A stretch of DNA of 34,177 nt, taken from contig CAZBPK010000073.1 in the NCBI GenBank assembly GCA_964493765.1, positions 1-34,177 on the forward strand. Direction: 5' to 3'. The notes beneath the pieces are model-generated. The model searched no databases. It worked only from the letters and a program-made list of their open reading frames with translations, and was not told the origin of the DNA. The position numbers were made by a program, and so were the translations under genes. Below, one piece after another: positions 15,995 through 24,905 of the stretch; the stretch's first letter is position 1, and every line of letters starts with the position of its first letter. The DNA is from CALLMJ01 sp964493765. Lineage in GTDB: Bacteria; Bacteroidota; Bacteroidia; J057; CALLMJ01.

Positions 15995-17707
15995 ATGATT
16001 GGTCATATCCTTAGAAATTATAAAATACTTGAAAAAATTGGAGAAGGTGGTATGGGAGCTGTTTATAAAGCTCAACATTTATCTCTAAATAGAACCGTAT
16101 CGATTAAATCATTAAACAAAAATTTTTTTAGTAATAATGAAATTATTCACCGATTCAAAAATGAAGCAATCATTTTATCTAATTTGCAACATCCTAATAT
16201 TGTTACTCTTTATGATTATGTAGAAGATGAAAATGGTTATTACTTGATAATGGAGTATTTTGAGGGTATGACTCTTGAATATTATATACGAAATGTAATT
16301 CATGCAATACCAGAAACGCAAGCCATTTTGATATTTGAACAATTATTATCAGGTTTTGCTTATGCCCATGGACAAGGTATAATTCATAGGGATATAAAAC
16401 CCTCTAACATATTGATTAATTCAAAACTAAAAGTAAAAATTTTGGATTTTGGAATTGCTAAAATGAAAGAAGGGAATCTTCAAACTCAATTGGGAACCCG
16501 TATAGGAACTGTTTTATATATGAGCCCCGAACAAATACAAGGACATTCAATAGACCATAGAACCGATATTTATTCATTAGGAGTAGTATTGTGGGAAATG
16601 GTAACAGGAAAGTGCCCTTTTGATGCTAATTCTCAATCTGAATTTGAAATTTCTAATGAAATTGTTCATAAACCTTTACCACATCCAAAAACGATTCAAA
16701 AAAATTGTACAGACAAAATTTATCAAATCATTCAAAAATGTACCGCTAAAAACCCCAATCAAAGATATAAAAATTGTGAAGAAATTAGAATGGATACTTT
16801 GTTTCATTATCCTGAATTGTTTCAAAAATCTGCACCTACAAAAAAAATTATTCGTGATGATACTTATGTTATAGAAGAAAAACCATTTCCTTGGAAATCT
16901 TTATTAGCAATTTTATTAATCTTAATTCTAAGTGTAGCTTCGTACTTTCTTTTTTTCTTCCAAAATTATTCAGAAAAAGAAATTAAAGATAGAATTGTTC
17001 AGTTTTACGATAAGATGAACCAACACGATATTTCTATCAAAGATTTGGTAGAACCTAATTTGAGACCCGATTTTACTTTGGAAAGATTAAGAAATGCTGG
17101 TAAGAATGAAGTAGATACTTCTTCCTTTAAAATCACAAAAATTGATGATGGTTATAAAGTAAATTTTTTACGGAAAAACCTATCCAAAAATCAAGAGATA
17201 ATAAAAAATACAACCTTTTATTTACGAAAAAATAATTTAAAAATTTATTTGACACGTTCAGAAGACATAAAAAACTCTACACCGAAAAATCAAAATCCCC
17301 AAACTCAAAACTTAGAATCTGAAATAACTCATTTTATACAATCTTTCTATCAATATGCTGATGCTCAAAATATTGATGAACTGGTAAAATGTTATGATGA
17401 AAAAGTAGAAAAATGGTTTTTAGAAAATTATCCAGTAACCAATGATTACATTAAAAAAAATGCTTCTAATTATGTTCAAAAAGTTCAAAAGGAAAAAACA
17501 GAAACTTGGGAGTATCAAATCAAAGATTTAGGAAATGCCCATTATGAAGTTCAATTCAAAATAGATTATTCTTATGAACCCAAACCCAAAGGACTTCAAA
17601 GAGTGAAAAGAAAAGGAGTAATTGGAGATGTAATTATGAAAATACGCAAGGTAAATGAAGAATTTAAAGTGTATTATTTGGAATTAAAAAACCAGAAGGA
17701 GTATTAA
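15995..17707 (+). CDS. Transmembrane Ser/Thr protein kinase (PknB-like) with periplasmic NTF2-like part
   Basis: 570 residues. The cytoplasmic kinase domain (1 to about 270) has all key parts: glycine loop GEGGMG (16-21), Lys38 in VSIKSL, Glu57, HRDIKPSN (131-138, catalytic Asp133), DFG (151-153), SPE (177-179) and DIYSLGVVLW. One helix (about 301-322) crosses the membrane. The remaining 245 residues would lie in the periplasm and seem to hold two related units, each opening with a helix of the form IxxFYxxxNxxDIxxLV (EIKDRIVQFYDKMNQHD at about 329; EITHFIQSFYQYADAQN later). This suggests tandem NTF2/SnoaL-like folds, which is my inference. There are no PASTA repeats, unlike PknB of Gram-positives. 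The target is unknown. Divergent from valS; followed by a terminator. Confidence 0.88.
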   Translation: MIGHILRNYKILEKIGEGGMGAVYKAQHLSLNRTVSIKSLNKNFFSNNEIIHRFKNEAIILSNLQHPNIVTLYDYVEDENGYYLIMEYFEGMTLEYYIRNVIHAIPETQAILIFEQLLSGFAYAHGQGIIHRDIKPSNILINSKLKVKILDFGIAKMKEGNLQTQLGTRIGTVLYMSPEQIQGHSIDHRTDIYSLGVVLWEMVTGKCPFDANSQSEFEISNEIVHKPLPHPKTIQKNCTDKIYQIIQKCTAKNPNQRYKNCEEIRMDTLFHYPELFQKSAPTKKIIRDDTYVIEEKPFPWKSLLAILLILILSVASYFLFFFQNYSEKEIKDRIVQFYDKMNQHDISIKDLVEPNLRPDFTLERLRNAGKNEVDTSSFKITKIDDGYKVNFLRKNLSKNQEIIKNTTFYLRKNNLKIYLTRSEDIKNSTPKNQNPQTQNLESEITHFIQSFYQYADAQNIDELVKCYDEKVEKWFLENYPVTNDYIKKNASNYVQKVQKEKTETWEYQIKDLGNAHYEVQFKIDYSYEPKPKGLQRVKRKGVIGDVIMKIRKVNEEFKVYYLELKNQKEY

Positions 17708-17745
17708 CTCTTTTCTTTTCTTTTCTTTTCCTTCTGAAAAGAGTT
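17706..17745 (+). terminator. Terminator of the kinase gene with (TTTTC)4 loop
   Basis: AACTCTTTTC (17706-17715) pairs perfectly with GAAAAGAGTT (17736-17745), followed by TATTTT. The left arm overlaps the stop codon. TTTTC is repeated four times in tandem (17711-17730): the first copy lies in the stem and the other three in the loop. On the minus strand there is no T run, so it mainly serves the kinase gene. Confidence 0.65.
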
Positions 17746-17749
17746 TATT

Positions 17750-20700
17750 TTAAGAGGTTGGTTTATTTTTCTTTTTGAAAAACCTATTCCACAATGAATT
17801 GAAATCGTAAGTAAGTTTATATTTTCCTTTACTACCTTTGAAATGGAAAAGTAAAACGGTTTTATCATAATGAATTGCTTGTGCTTTAGTTTGTTTTTTT
17901 AAGAATCTTCTTTTGTTTCTTAAAATTTGAATGCGATAATCAATATCTTGGTCAAAAGTGTGGGTTCCAGAAATCACAATATTGGCAATATCAGAACGAA
18001 TTTCTAATTTGGGTATAAAAAGCATTCTATTTTGAACAATAATATTTTGAGCTGTCATAGTAAAATTAGAAGATTCTAAATATTTTTTTTTAACAATTCC
18101 TTTTAGTTTTTGGAAAGGTATAAAATTTCTCAAAACTCCGTTTTCCAGCACAAAAGACAAATTCCCTTGAAGAGTACTAAAATCTGTTTTTAAATCACTT
18201 GGGAAACTCAGTTCAAAATAACCGTCAAGACTTAAATCTCCTTCAACATTTTGATATTCAATAAATGATTGTTTGAAGTTATTAAAATCATACATAAAGT
18301 TTTTGACGTTCAGGTTATGTAAAGTTAAATTGGCAGAAACATATTGATTAGAGGTATCTCTACCGTCCCAAATTAAGTGAGATTTCCAGTAACCTTTATC
18401 AAAATAAGCGTCAAAATCATCAATAAAAGCCATTTTATCATGAACGCAAGCATTTAAAAGCACATATTGAAATTTTAATTTATCAAAGATTGCATTCATG
18501 ATTTGGGCATCAATATCCAGATTTACATTATTGGGTAATTTGATATTAAAATTTTTAATTTTTTCTTCTTTTTTAGAAAAACTTTCAGCGGTAAAATCTT
18601 TAATAAAAAGTGAATCAGAAATTAGGCTCATTTTGCCATCTAAGCGAGTATTTTTGAGAAAAAGGTAAGCCAAAATATTTTGAGTATTTCCAGTAAAACA
18701 AAAATCAGAATTACCCATTTTTCCACAAATAGGATTTGCCCAAACACCATAATCATTGTATTCAACTTTACCAAGAATGCTATCCACAGGTAAATTTTTA
18801 TTTTCAATTAAGAAGGATAAATCGTTAATTTGTATCTTTCCATGGGAAGATTGATAAACTGCGGAATCAGGTTTAATATAACTTTTTAAAAGCCCTTGAC
18901 CAAAAAATGTAAAATTAAAATTACCCTCATAATCAGAAATATTATCAGGTTTTACAAAGGTTTGCAACGCATCTAAACATAAATCCATTTCTAAAGAAGG
19001 ATAAACCATAAAACCATTTTTTGTAGGTACAAAACCTATACTCCCTACAAAGGGTTGATGATTTACAGCTCCTTGAATATGATGAATTAACCATGAAGAC
19101 TCTTTAGGATTGGTAATTTTTGATAAAGTTGTACTTAAGCTTGCTTGAAAATTGGATAATTCGATAACAGGCTTTGGATATTTTAATTCCTCAATCCAAA
19201 GTTTAACATCAAAATTTCCGTCTAATTCATTTTGAGAATTTTTAAAAACTTTTCCATTCCACTGGGTTTTATTGTTTAAGGAAATGTCCAAATCTGACCA
19301 TTTGCCTAACTGAAAACCCAATTCACTAACAATATCCATAATGGAACGTGTATTAATGTTTTGATTTACAGAAAATTTTATGGTATCTTTATGAAACTGA
19401 TGAAAATGGGCGTTGAGCAAAAGAGAATCTTCTTTTCCTTTAATATTGAGACGATGAATAAAAAATTCGTTGGGTTTTAAAGATAAATTGGCGTAAGTTT
19501 CTTGAACTTCAACTTTTTTATATAAGATGTGCTTGGCTTGTATATCCAAATCTACAAAAAAATTATTAGGAATACTTGGAAAAATCTTAGCATTTTTTTG
19601 AATACTTTTTTGGATAAATTTTTCTGGGGAAAGTGTGTCAAAAGTAATAGAAGCATTAGCAATAAATTGAGGTTTTAACTCAAATGCTTTGGTTGAGAGC
19701 CAACCTTTCATTTCTACTGGCTGTTGATTGATATAGGATTTAGCATTTTTCAAAAAAATTTCATGATTATTGAAAAGAAGTTGAAAATTTGTATTACTGA
19801 TTTCAAAAGGTGTCCATGAAGCTGGTAAGCTAATATCATCAGCATTTAGATAGCCATTGAGATGTACTTTTTCCATATCAAAAGCAGCAATATCTTTCAG
19901 ATTACCTTCAATATCAATATTAGCATCAATATTTCCTTTTGCATTTTTATTGTCATCAAATCCCATCCATTTTCCAACAGTAGCTAAATTTTGAGACATT
20001 TCAAAGTGTCCATTCAAAAAGAAACGGTTAAAATCTTTGATAACAAAATTGGCTAAAAAGGGTTTTTGGTAAATAAACCCTGATAAAGTATCCACTTTTA
20101 ACTCAGCAAAAGGCTTGCCCTTTTCTCCACCATTAAAAAACTTACCTTTTATATTCAAGTGATGTAATCCAACTTTAGTGATAGTATTGGTAATATTCAA
20201 GGAGTCTGTCCCAAAATGAAGATGAAATTCAGGTTTCCACTTACCAATAATTTTACCCGTAATATTAACGTTGCCATCAATATCATAAACTTTTACTTTC
20301 TCTTGAATTTCTTTAGGAAATAAATTTAGTAAACTGTCAGTATTAGCGTTTAATACATTTAATTTCAAGTCATAATCCCTTTCCCAACCTAAATAAAATC
20401 TACCCCCAACCTCTATTGGGACACCTCCAATTTCTAATTTACACTCCCTAAAAATATTATCTTGTTTATATTTTTTGATATTGGCGTCATAACGTAACTT
20501 TAATTTTGCATTTTGCATAAATTGGGTATTTTTCTCTCGCAGATAACGAGAATAACCCTCCAAATCTAATTGAATGTCTAAATCTTCTTTACGAATCGTT
20601 AACTGAGGATAAATATTTTGAAGTTCAAATTGGTAATCTCTTTGGTGCAATTTAAAGTAATAACTAAATTTACATGCTCTGATGTAAGAATTATGAAATT

Positions 20701-21151
20701 GAACCCAAGAAGGTCCTTTTTTACGATTAGGTTCATAAGGTTTAAAGAGTTTATAGTTTTTTTTACGGTCATTATCAACATAAAAATCTAAAAAAAGAGA
20801 ATCCACCTTAAAGTTATGAACATGAATAGTATCTTTTTTCATAAAAATATCTATAATCGGCACAACAGCAGAGACTCTATTTGCATAAGCAACTTGAGTA
20901 ATAGAATCGGTTGGAGAGCCTTTTAATCTTAAGTTTTCAACTTGAATTTTTAATTGATTCCATGATTTCCATTCTAAAATTTGTACAACTTGTAAACTTA
21001 CAGGAGTTTGAAACAATTGAGTAAGGCGATCTTCAGTAATGTCTTTCAAATAAAATAATACAATTTGCCAAGTTAAAATCCATAGAAAGACTATTAAAGT
21101 TAAAAACGAAAATAATACAATAATTAAACGTTTTATTCGTGAGGGTTTCAT
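17750..21151 (-). CDS. AsmA-like large envelope protein
   Basis: 1133 residues. One N-terminal membrane helix (about 9-32) after a basic start (MKPSRIKR) anchors a very long periplasmic, beta-rich chain. Its alternating short strands and its C-terminal part (GNLSFVLENGVLRNFIPFQK, IIVQNRMLFIPKLEIRSD, then SGTHTFDQDIDYRI, about residues 1000-1100) match the AsmA-like C-terminal region. AsmA/TamB-family proteins are thought to bridge the periplasm and affect phospholipid transport or outer membrane assembly. The start ATG overlaps the stop of the glycosyltransferase fusion gene by 4 bases (ATGA), so it is the last gene of the recR operon. The basic tail (FFKKKNKPTS) is not remarkable. The exact role in this organism is unknown. 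Confidence 0.8.
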   Translation of the reverse strand: MKPSRIKRLIIVLFSFLTLIVFLWILTWQIVLFYLKDITEDRLTQLFQTPVSLQVVQILEWKSWNQLKIQVENLRLKGSPTDSITQVAYANRVSAVVPIIDIFMKKDTIHVHNFKVDSLFLDFYVDNDRKKNYKLFKPYEPNRKKGPSWVQFHNSYIRACKFSYYFKLHQRDYQFELQNIYPQLTIRKEDLDIQLDLEGYSRYLREKNTQFMQNAKLKLRYDANIKKYKQDNIFRECKLEIGGVPIEVGGRFYLGWERDYDLKLNVLNANTDSLLNLFPKEIQEKVKVYDIDGNVNITGKIIGKWKPEFHLHFGTDSLNITNTITKVGLHHLNIKGKFFNGGEKGKPFAELKVDTLSGFIYQKPFLANFVIKDFNRFFLNGHFEMSQNLATVGKWMGFDDNKNAKGNIDANIDIEGNLKDIAAFDMEKVHLNGYLNADDISLPASWTPFEISNTNFQLLFNNHEIFLKNAKSYINQQPVEMKGWLSTKAFELKPQFIANASITFDTLSPEKFIQKSIQKNAKIFPSIPNNFFVDLDIQAKHILYKKVEVQETYANLSLKPNEFFIHRLNIKGKEDSLLLNAHFHQFHKDTIKFSVNQNINTRSIMDIVSELGFQLGKWSDLDISLNNKTQWNGKVFKNSQNELDGNFDVKLWIEELKYPKPVIELSNFQASLSTTLSKITNPKESSWLIHHIQGAVNHQPFVGSIGFVPTKNGFMVYPSLEMDLCLDALQTFVKPDNISDYEGNFNFTFFGQGLLKSYIKPDSAVYQSSHGKIQINDLSFLIENKNLPVDSILGKVEYNDYGVWANPICGKMGNSDFCFTGNTQNILAYLFLKNTRLDGKMSLISDSLFIKDFTAESFSKKEEKIKNFNIKLPNNVNLDIDAQIMNAIFDKLKFQYVLLNACVHDKMAFIDDFDAYFDKGYWKSHLIWDGRDTSNQYVSANLTLHNLNVKNFMYDFNNFKQSFIEYQNVEGDLSLDGYFELSFPSDLKTDFSTLQGNLSFVLENGVLRNFIPFQKLKGIVKKKYLESSNFTMTAQNIIVQNRMLFIPKLEIRSDIANIVISGTHTFDQDIDYRIQILRNKRRFLKKQTKAQAIHYDKTVLLFHFKGSKGKYKLTYDFNSLWNRFFKKKNKPTS

Positions 21152-23106
21152 AATGAAACGGAACCAATTTTTCTAAATCCTTGTAAAAGAATTTGAAAAT
21201 CTAAACCAACGGAATAATATCTTGCATACTGTTTGTCTAAAACTAATGAATTTTTTTGATTATAATGATAAATGATACGAATATCTAAAATGCCATTTTT
21301 TAGGGGTGGCAAATCGGGTTGTGAACCATCAATGTAACCAACCAAGTGATATTTACCCTTTAAGATTAACCATAAATTTTTTAAAGCGATTTTAGGGTTT
21401 TCATAAAGCCAAAAAGTAAATGGAAAAGAAATAAATAAAAATAAACTAACTAAAATATCAAAAACTTGTTTTTTTATTCGGGTTTCGGGCAAAGCCAAAT
21501 TGGAAAATACTACATAATTTTGTGGATTAGCCTCATAAACTTGATGATGACCCATAATGAAATTAGCGTTTTTAGGAACAATTCTAAAAGAATTGACCTG
21601 ATTTCTTAGCTTACTCATATAAGTAATAATTTCACGAGTTGAAACTGATTGATTGCAAAATATAATTTCTTCAATTTTATGAACTTGTAAAACTTCATTG
21701 ATTTGTTGAAGAGTGCCTAAGCACATTTCATCTTCTTCATTTTTTTCTGAAGGGGTGATATAACCAGCCAAATCACAATCATAAGGAACTTCTTCTAAAA
21801 TCATCTGATAAACTCTTTCAAACTCTTTGGAGTTTGCTACAATTAAAGTTCTACGATTAAAATATTTATCAAAAAATACATTTCCTTGAACAAAATAATT
21901 ATGGATTGCACGATTTATTAAAGCAATAAATGGAGTTGTTAAGGAAGCAATACCCACAATTGCACGTGAAAAATTTATATCAGGAAAAATGTAAGATACC
22001 GTAGCAATGGTAATAAATCCCATAAAAACAGCAACTACTAGGGGTCTAAAACGATAGGGTCTACGATAAGCACCTAACAAAACAAAAAAGAAAACGAATG
22101 CAAAGGCATAAATAGGTGCAGCAAGTTGGTCAAAAATCTCTGGGTAAGCTCCGCCATGTGTATATTTGTAATTCTTTTCCCATAAATTTTTGATAAACAA
22201 AACATTTCCTAATATAATCCCAAATTCAACTAATGGGAACCCCATTTTATCCCAAATTCTTCGGAATATGGCTAATCCTGCTCTAAAATAAACTGCAATT
22301 TGTATCAAAAACATAAACAAAGAAACATTACCTTTAGAAAAATGCTTTTGAGCAAATATTAGCATGGCTTTATAAAATACTAAAACATAATTCAAGCTTC
22401 CTTTTTTGGTGGATTCCCCTTTATAATGAATAATTTGACTATCAGAGAAATAATAGTTTTTAAACCCAGCTTTTTGAATTCTGTAGGATAAATCTATATC
22501 TTCACCATACATAAAATAGTCTTCATCTAATAAACCAATTTCATCTAAAACACTCTTCCTAATGAGCATAAAAGCTCCAGATAAAACATCTACTACATGA
22601 TTTTCATTTTTATCTAAATAGGTTAGATGGTATTTCCCAAATTTTTTATTTTTGGGAAAAATTTTAGATAATCCAAAAATTTTATAAAAAGCTACCCAAG
22701 GAGTAGGCAATGCTCTTTTAGACTCTGGTAAAAATTCTCCGCTTCCATCTATCATTTTAATTCCCAACCCTCCAGCCTCAGGATGGTTTTCCATAAATTC
22801 ATAGCATTTTGTAAAAGTATCTTCCTGAACTATGGTATCTGGATTTAATAACAAAACATATTTTCCTTTTGATTCTTTTATGGCTTGGTTATTGGCTTTA
22901 GAAAATCCAACGTTTTTTTTATTTTTAATCAATTTGACGTCAGGAAATTTCTTTTTTACCATTTCTACAGAACCATCAACCGAGGCATTATCCACAACAA
23001 AAACCTCTATATCAAGATTTTGAGAGGCTTTAAATACAGAAATTAAACACTGTTCCAAGAAGTGTTTCACATTATAATTTACAATGATAATAGATAATGA
23101 TTTCAA
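21148..23106 (-). CDS. Family 2 glycosyltransferase fused to a degenerate phosphoglycosyltransferase-like domain
   Basis: 652 residues, starting at a TTG that overlaps the recR stop (TTGA). Residues 1 to about 250 are a GT2 domain: SIIIVNYNV, VVDNASVDGS (38-46), NVGFSKANN, LLLNPDT (86-91) and MYGEDIDLSYRIQ, as in rhamnosyltransferase-like enzymes. Then follow several membrane helices (about 259-376). About 417-530 is a Rossmann-like domain as in WbaP-type enzymes (RTLIVANSKEF, LAGYITP, IEEIIFCNQ). The end (543-652) matches both flanks of a bacterial sugar transferase domain: KKQVFDILVSLFLF, then LWLILKGKYHLVGYI, PPLKNGILDI and LDKQYARYYSVGLDFQILLQ. The middle, which should hold the basic KFRTM-type segment and the catalytic acidic pair, is missing. 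So it likely transfers sugar by the GT2 part only. Confidence 0.85.
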   Translation of the reverse strand: MKSLSIIIVNYNVKHFLEQCLISVFKASQNLDIEVFVVDNASVDGSVEMVKKKFPDVKLIKNKKNVGFSKANNQAIKESKGKYVLLLNPDTIVQEDTFTKCYEFMENHPEAGGLGIKMIDGSGEFLPESKRALPTPWVAFYKIFGLSKIFPKNKKFGKYHLTYLDKNENHVVDVLSGAFMLIRKSVLDEIGLLDEDYFMYGEDIDLSYRIQKAGFKNYYFSDSQIIHYKGESTKKGSLNYVLVFYKAMLIFAQKHFSKGNVSLFMFLIQIAVYFRAGLAIFRRIWDKMGFPLVEFGIILGNVLFIKNLWEKNYKYTHGGAYPEIFDQLAAPIYAFAFVFFFVLLGAYRRPYRFRPLVVAVFMGFITIATVSYIFPDINFSRAIVGIASLTTPFIALINRAIHNYFVQGNVFFDKYFNRRTLIVANSKEFERVYQMILEEVPYDCDLAGYITPSEKNEEDEMCLGTLQQINEVLQVHKIEEIIFCNQSVSTREIITYMSKLRNQVNSFRIVPKNANFIMGHHQVYEANPQNYVVFSNLALPETRIKKQVFDILVSLFLFISFPFTFWLYENPKIALKNLWLILKGKYHLVGYIDGSQPDLPPLKNGILDIRIIYHYNQKNSLVLDKQYARYYSVGLDFQILLQGFRKIGSVSL

Positions 23107-23732
23107 AATTTTTGTGGGTTAAGGGTTGAATATTGTGAACGATATAACAAGGATTTGCTAAGAGTTAATTCATCGGTAAATTCTAATGACGCACCAGAAG
23201 GAATCCCCTTGGCAATTAAACTTATGAAAATATTTGGTTTTATAGATTGTATTTCCTTAGACAAATAAAATGCTGTGGTTTCACCTTCTTGTGTGGTACT
23301 TAAAGCCATTATAATTTCTTGAATATCTTCATTTTGAATTCTTTCTAATAATTTTGATATACTGAGCTGGTTCGGTCCTATTCCTTCTAAAGGGCTAATT
23401 TTCCCTCCAAGCACATGATATTTTCCTTTAAAATATCCTGTTTTCTCAATAGCTAGTAAATCACCAACTTCTTCTACAACACATAAAATGTTATCTTCTC
23501 TTTTCAAGTCTAAGCAAATATTACAAATCTCTTGGTCTGATAAATGGTTACATTTTTTACAACGAAAAGTGTTTTTGTGTAAATTCAATAACGCATTAGC
23601 AAAATTATCTACCTCATAGGAAGATTTTTGCATTAAATGTAGCGTTAAACGCAAAGCAGTTTTTTTCCCAATACCAGGTAATTTACTAAATGCTTCCACT
23701 ACGTTCTTGATACTTTCTGTTGGGTATTCCAT
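23103..23732 (-). CDS. recR: Recombination protein RecR
   Basis: 209 residues from the ATG at 23732, typical for RecR. It works with RecF and RecO to load RecA on gapped DNA. Seen: the helix-hairpin-helix LPGIGKKTALRLTLHL near the N-terminus, a four-cysteine zinc finger (Cys58, 61, 70, 73: CKKC and CNIC), and the Toprim domain opening ILCVVEEVGDLLAIEKTGYF, then YHVLGGKISPLEGIGP. An upstream ATG (23747) would add MHACS, which is not family-like and overlaps the putative -7 box; I prefer MEYPTESIKNV. First gene of a three-gene operon whose members overlap by 4 bases each. Confidence 0.96.
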   Translation of the reverse strand: MEYPTESIKNVVEAFSKLPGIGKKTALRLTLHLMQKSSYEVDNFANALLNLHKNTFRCKKCNHLSDQEICNICLDLKREDNILCVVEEVGDLLAIEKTGYFKGKYHVLGGKISPLEGIGPNQLSISKLLERIQNEDIQEIIMALSTTQEGETTAFYLSKEIQSIKPNIFISLIAKGIPSGASLEFTDELTLSKSLLYRSQYSTLNPQKF

Positions 23733-23744
23733 AGAACAAGCATG

Positions 23745-23776
23745 CAAATTACAAAATTTTTTTAGCTATCTGCAAA
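23745..23776 (-). promoter_or_regulatory. Putative promoter of the recR operon
   Basis: On the minus strand TTTG (23773-23776) is followed after 20 bases by GTAATTTG (23745-23752), an imperfect TAnnTTTG. It ends 12 bases before the chosen recR ATG. The 176-bp gap 23733-23908 holds little else. Confidence 0.4.
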
Positions 23777-23884
23777 TTTTTTTAACTTTTTAAATATTTC
23801 TTATGACCTTTTAAAAATCAAGCAATTATTTTCGTGTGATTTATGTTAAACTCATTTTGATGCTTTTAGTACTCGCAAACTAAT

Positions 23885-23907
23885 ATTCAATTTTTAAACT
23901 ATTGAAT
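23885..23907 (-). terminator. Weak hairpin after the penicillin-acylase operon
   Basis: ATTCAAT (23885-23891) pairs with ATTGAAT (23901-23907) just after the stop codon at 23909. On the minus strand it is followed by ATTAGTTTG, a poor T tract, so terminator activity is doubtful. Confidence 0.3.
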
Positions 23908-23908
23908 T

Positions 23909-24529
23909 TTATTTTGAGACTTTAGGTTGAAATCGTTTTTTATTAACGGGTAATTCTAAATAGGGTGGAGGGTCATAGTATTTACTGACCACAAAAATAT
24001 CACCATCAAATTGAATTTCTACTAATGGAATCATTTTAAATTCTTCCTCTATATTCACCCTATATCCAATAGTAAATCCTCTGCTCTGTGGAATAAATTC
24101 ATACCAAAATTCGTAATAATCAAATTGTTTAGCGATATAGGGTAAATAATAATTTACAGCACTTTCTATGTCTTCCAGAGGAATTACATATTTTTTACTT
24201 TCAGAAAAATTGTGTCCATCATAAACCATTACATTAACCCTTTGTGCACATACATGACTACACTTTTCTATAACTTCAACAATTACAACATTTTGTGAAT
24301 TTTTTGATTTCCAAGTAATAAATTGAATAATTCCTAATTTGGATTTAACTTTGATAAACTGGTTTTCCGTATCTTGAACCAAAAATTCTGGTTCCTGACT
24401 TCCGAAATAGGTGCGTTTGGCATTTTTATAAACTAAATCAAAGTAATACTTAATATCTTGATTTTGTGTAAACAAAAACAAGGGGCATATCAATAAAATG
24501 CAACATAATCCAAGTTTAGTTAGTAACAT
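23909..24529 (-). CDS. Secreted protein of unknown function
   Basis: 206 residues. The first 21 residues are a signal peptide (LLTKLGLCCILLICPLFLFT, then QNQD), so it is expected in the periplasm or outside. The mature part is mixed alpha/beta and rich in aromatic residues (YYEFWYEFIP). It has a pair of Cys (KCSHVCAQ) that could form a disulphide and a Pro/Tyr-rich tail (YYDPPPYLELP). I do not recognise a family. It is the last of three tightly packed genes (9 bases after the small membrane protein), so it probably works with, or is at least co-expressed with, the penicillin-acylase family enzyme. Confidence 0.7.
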   Translation of the reverse strand: MLLTKLGLCCILLICPLFLFTQNQDIKYYFDLVYKNAKRTYFGSQEPEFLVQDTENQFIKVKSKLGIIQFITWKSKNSQNVVIVEVIEKCSHVCAQRVNVMVYDGHNFSESKKYVIPLEDIESAVNYYLPYIAKQFDYYEFWYEFIPQSRGFTIGYRVNIEEEFKMIPLVEIQFDGDIFVVSKYYDPPPYLELPVNKKRFQPKVSK

Positions 24530-24538
24530 GTAAATTAA

Positions 24539-24901
24539 TCAATAAAGGACTTTTCTAAGCCATGCTCCTGTTAAAGAAGCAAAGCCTAATAAAAGCCCTT
24601 GTAAAATAGCCATGATGAGAATTAAACCCACCGGTTGAATATTTAATAATTTTGCAAATTTTTGTGTCATAATTGGAGATTGTGAATATGTATAAACAAT
24701 ATAGGCTAAAGATACTACTACTGAAGATAAAAAGCCATAAAAAAATGCTATTCTTCTAGGAGCATTAAAAACTAATCCTAATATAACCCCCAAAAACAAT
24801 AACAACCAATGGGTAATAGGATAGGGTTGGTTCATTAACTTACCTAAAGTTACTGTTAAAATGGTACAGCCCAAATAATATAAAAATATGACGATGTTCA
24901 T
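24539..24901 (-). CDS. Small four-helix membrane protein of unknown function
   Basis: 120 residues, mostly hydrophobic, with four likely membrane helices (about 3-20, 31-47, 51-72, 90-114) and a positively charged segment (NAPRR, about 46-50) between helices 2 and 3. No family recognised. It starts 4 bases after the stop of the penicillin-acylase gene and ends 9 bases before the next gene, so it is clearly co-transcribed with them. The ATG at 24901 is the only sensible start. Confidence 0.72.
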   Translation of the reverse strand: MNIVIFLYYLGCTILTVTLGKLMNQPYPITHWLLLFLGVILGLVFNAPRRIAFFYGFLSSVVVSLAYIVYTYSQSPIMTQKFAKLLNIQPVGLILIMAILQGLLLGFASLTGAWLRKVLY

Positions 24902-24905
24902 AAAA

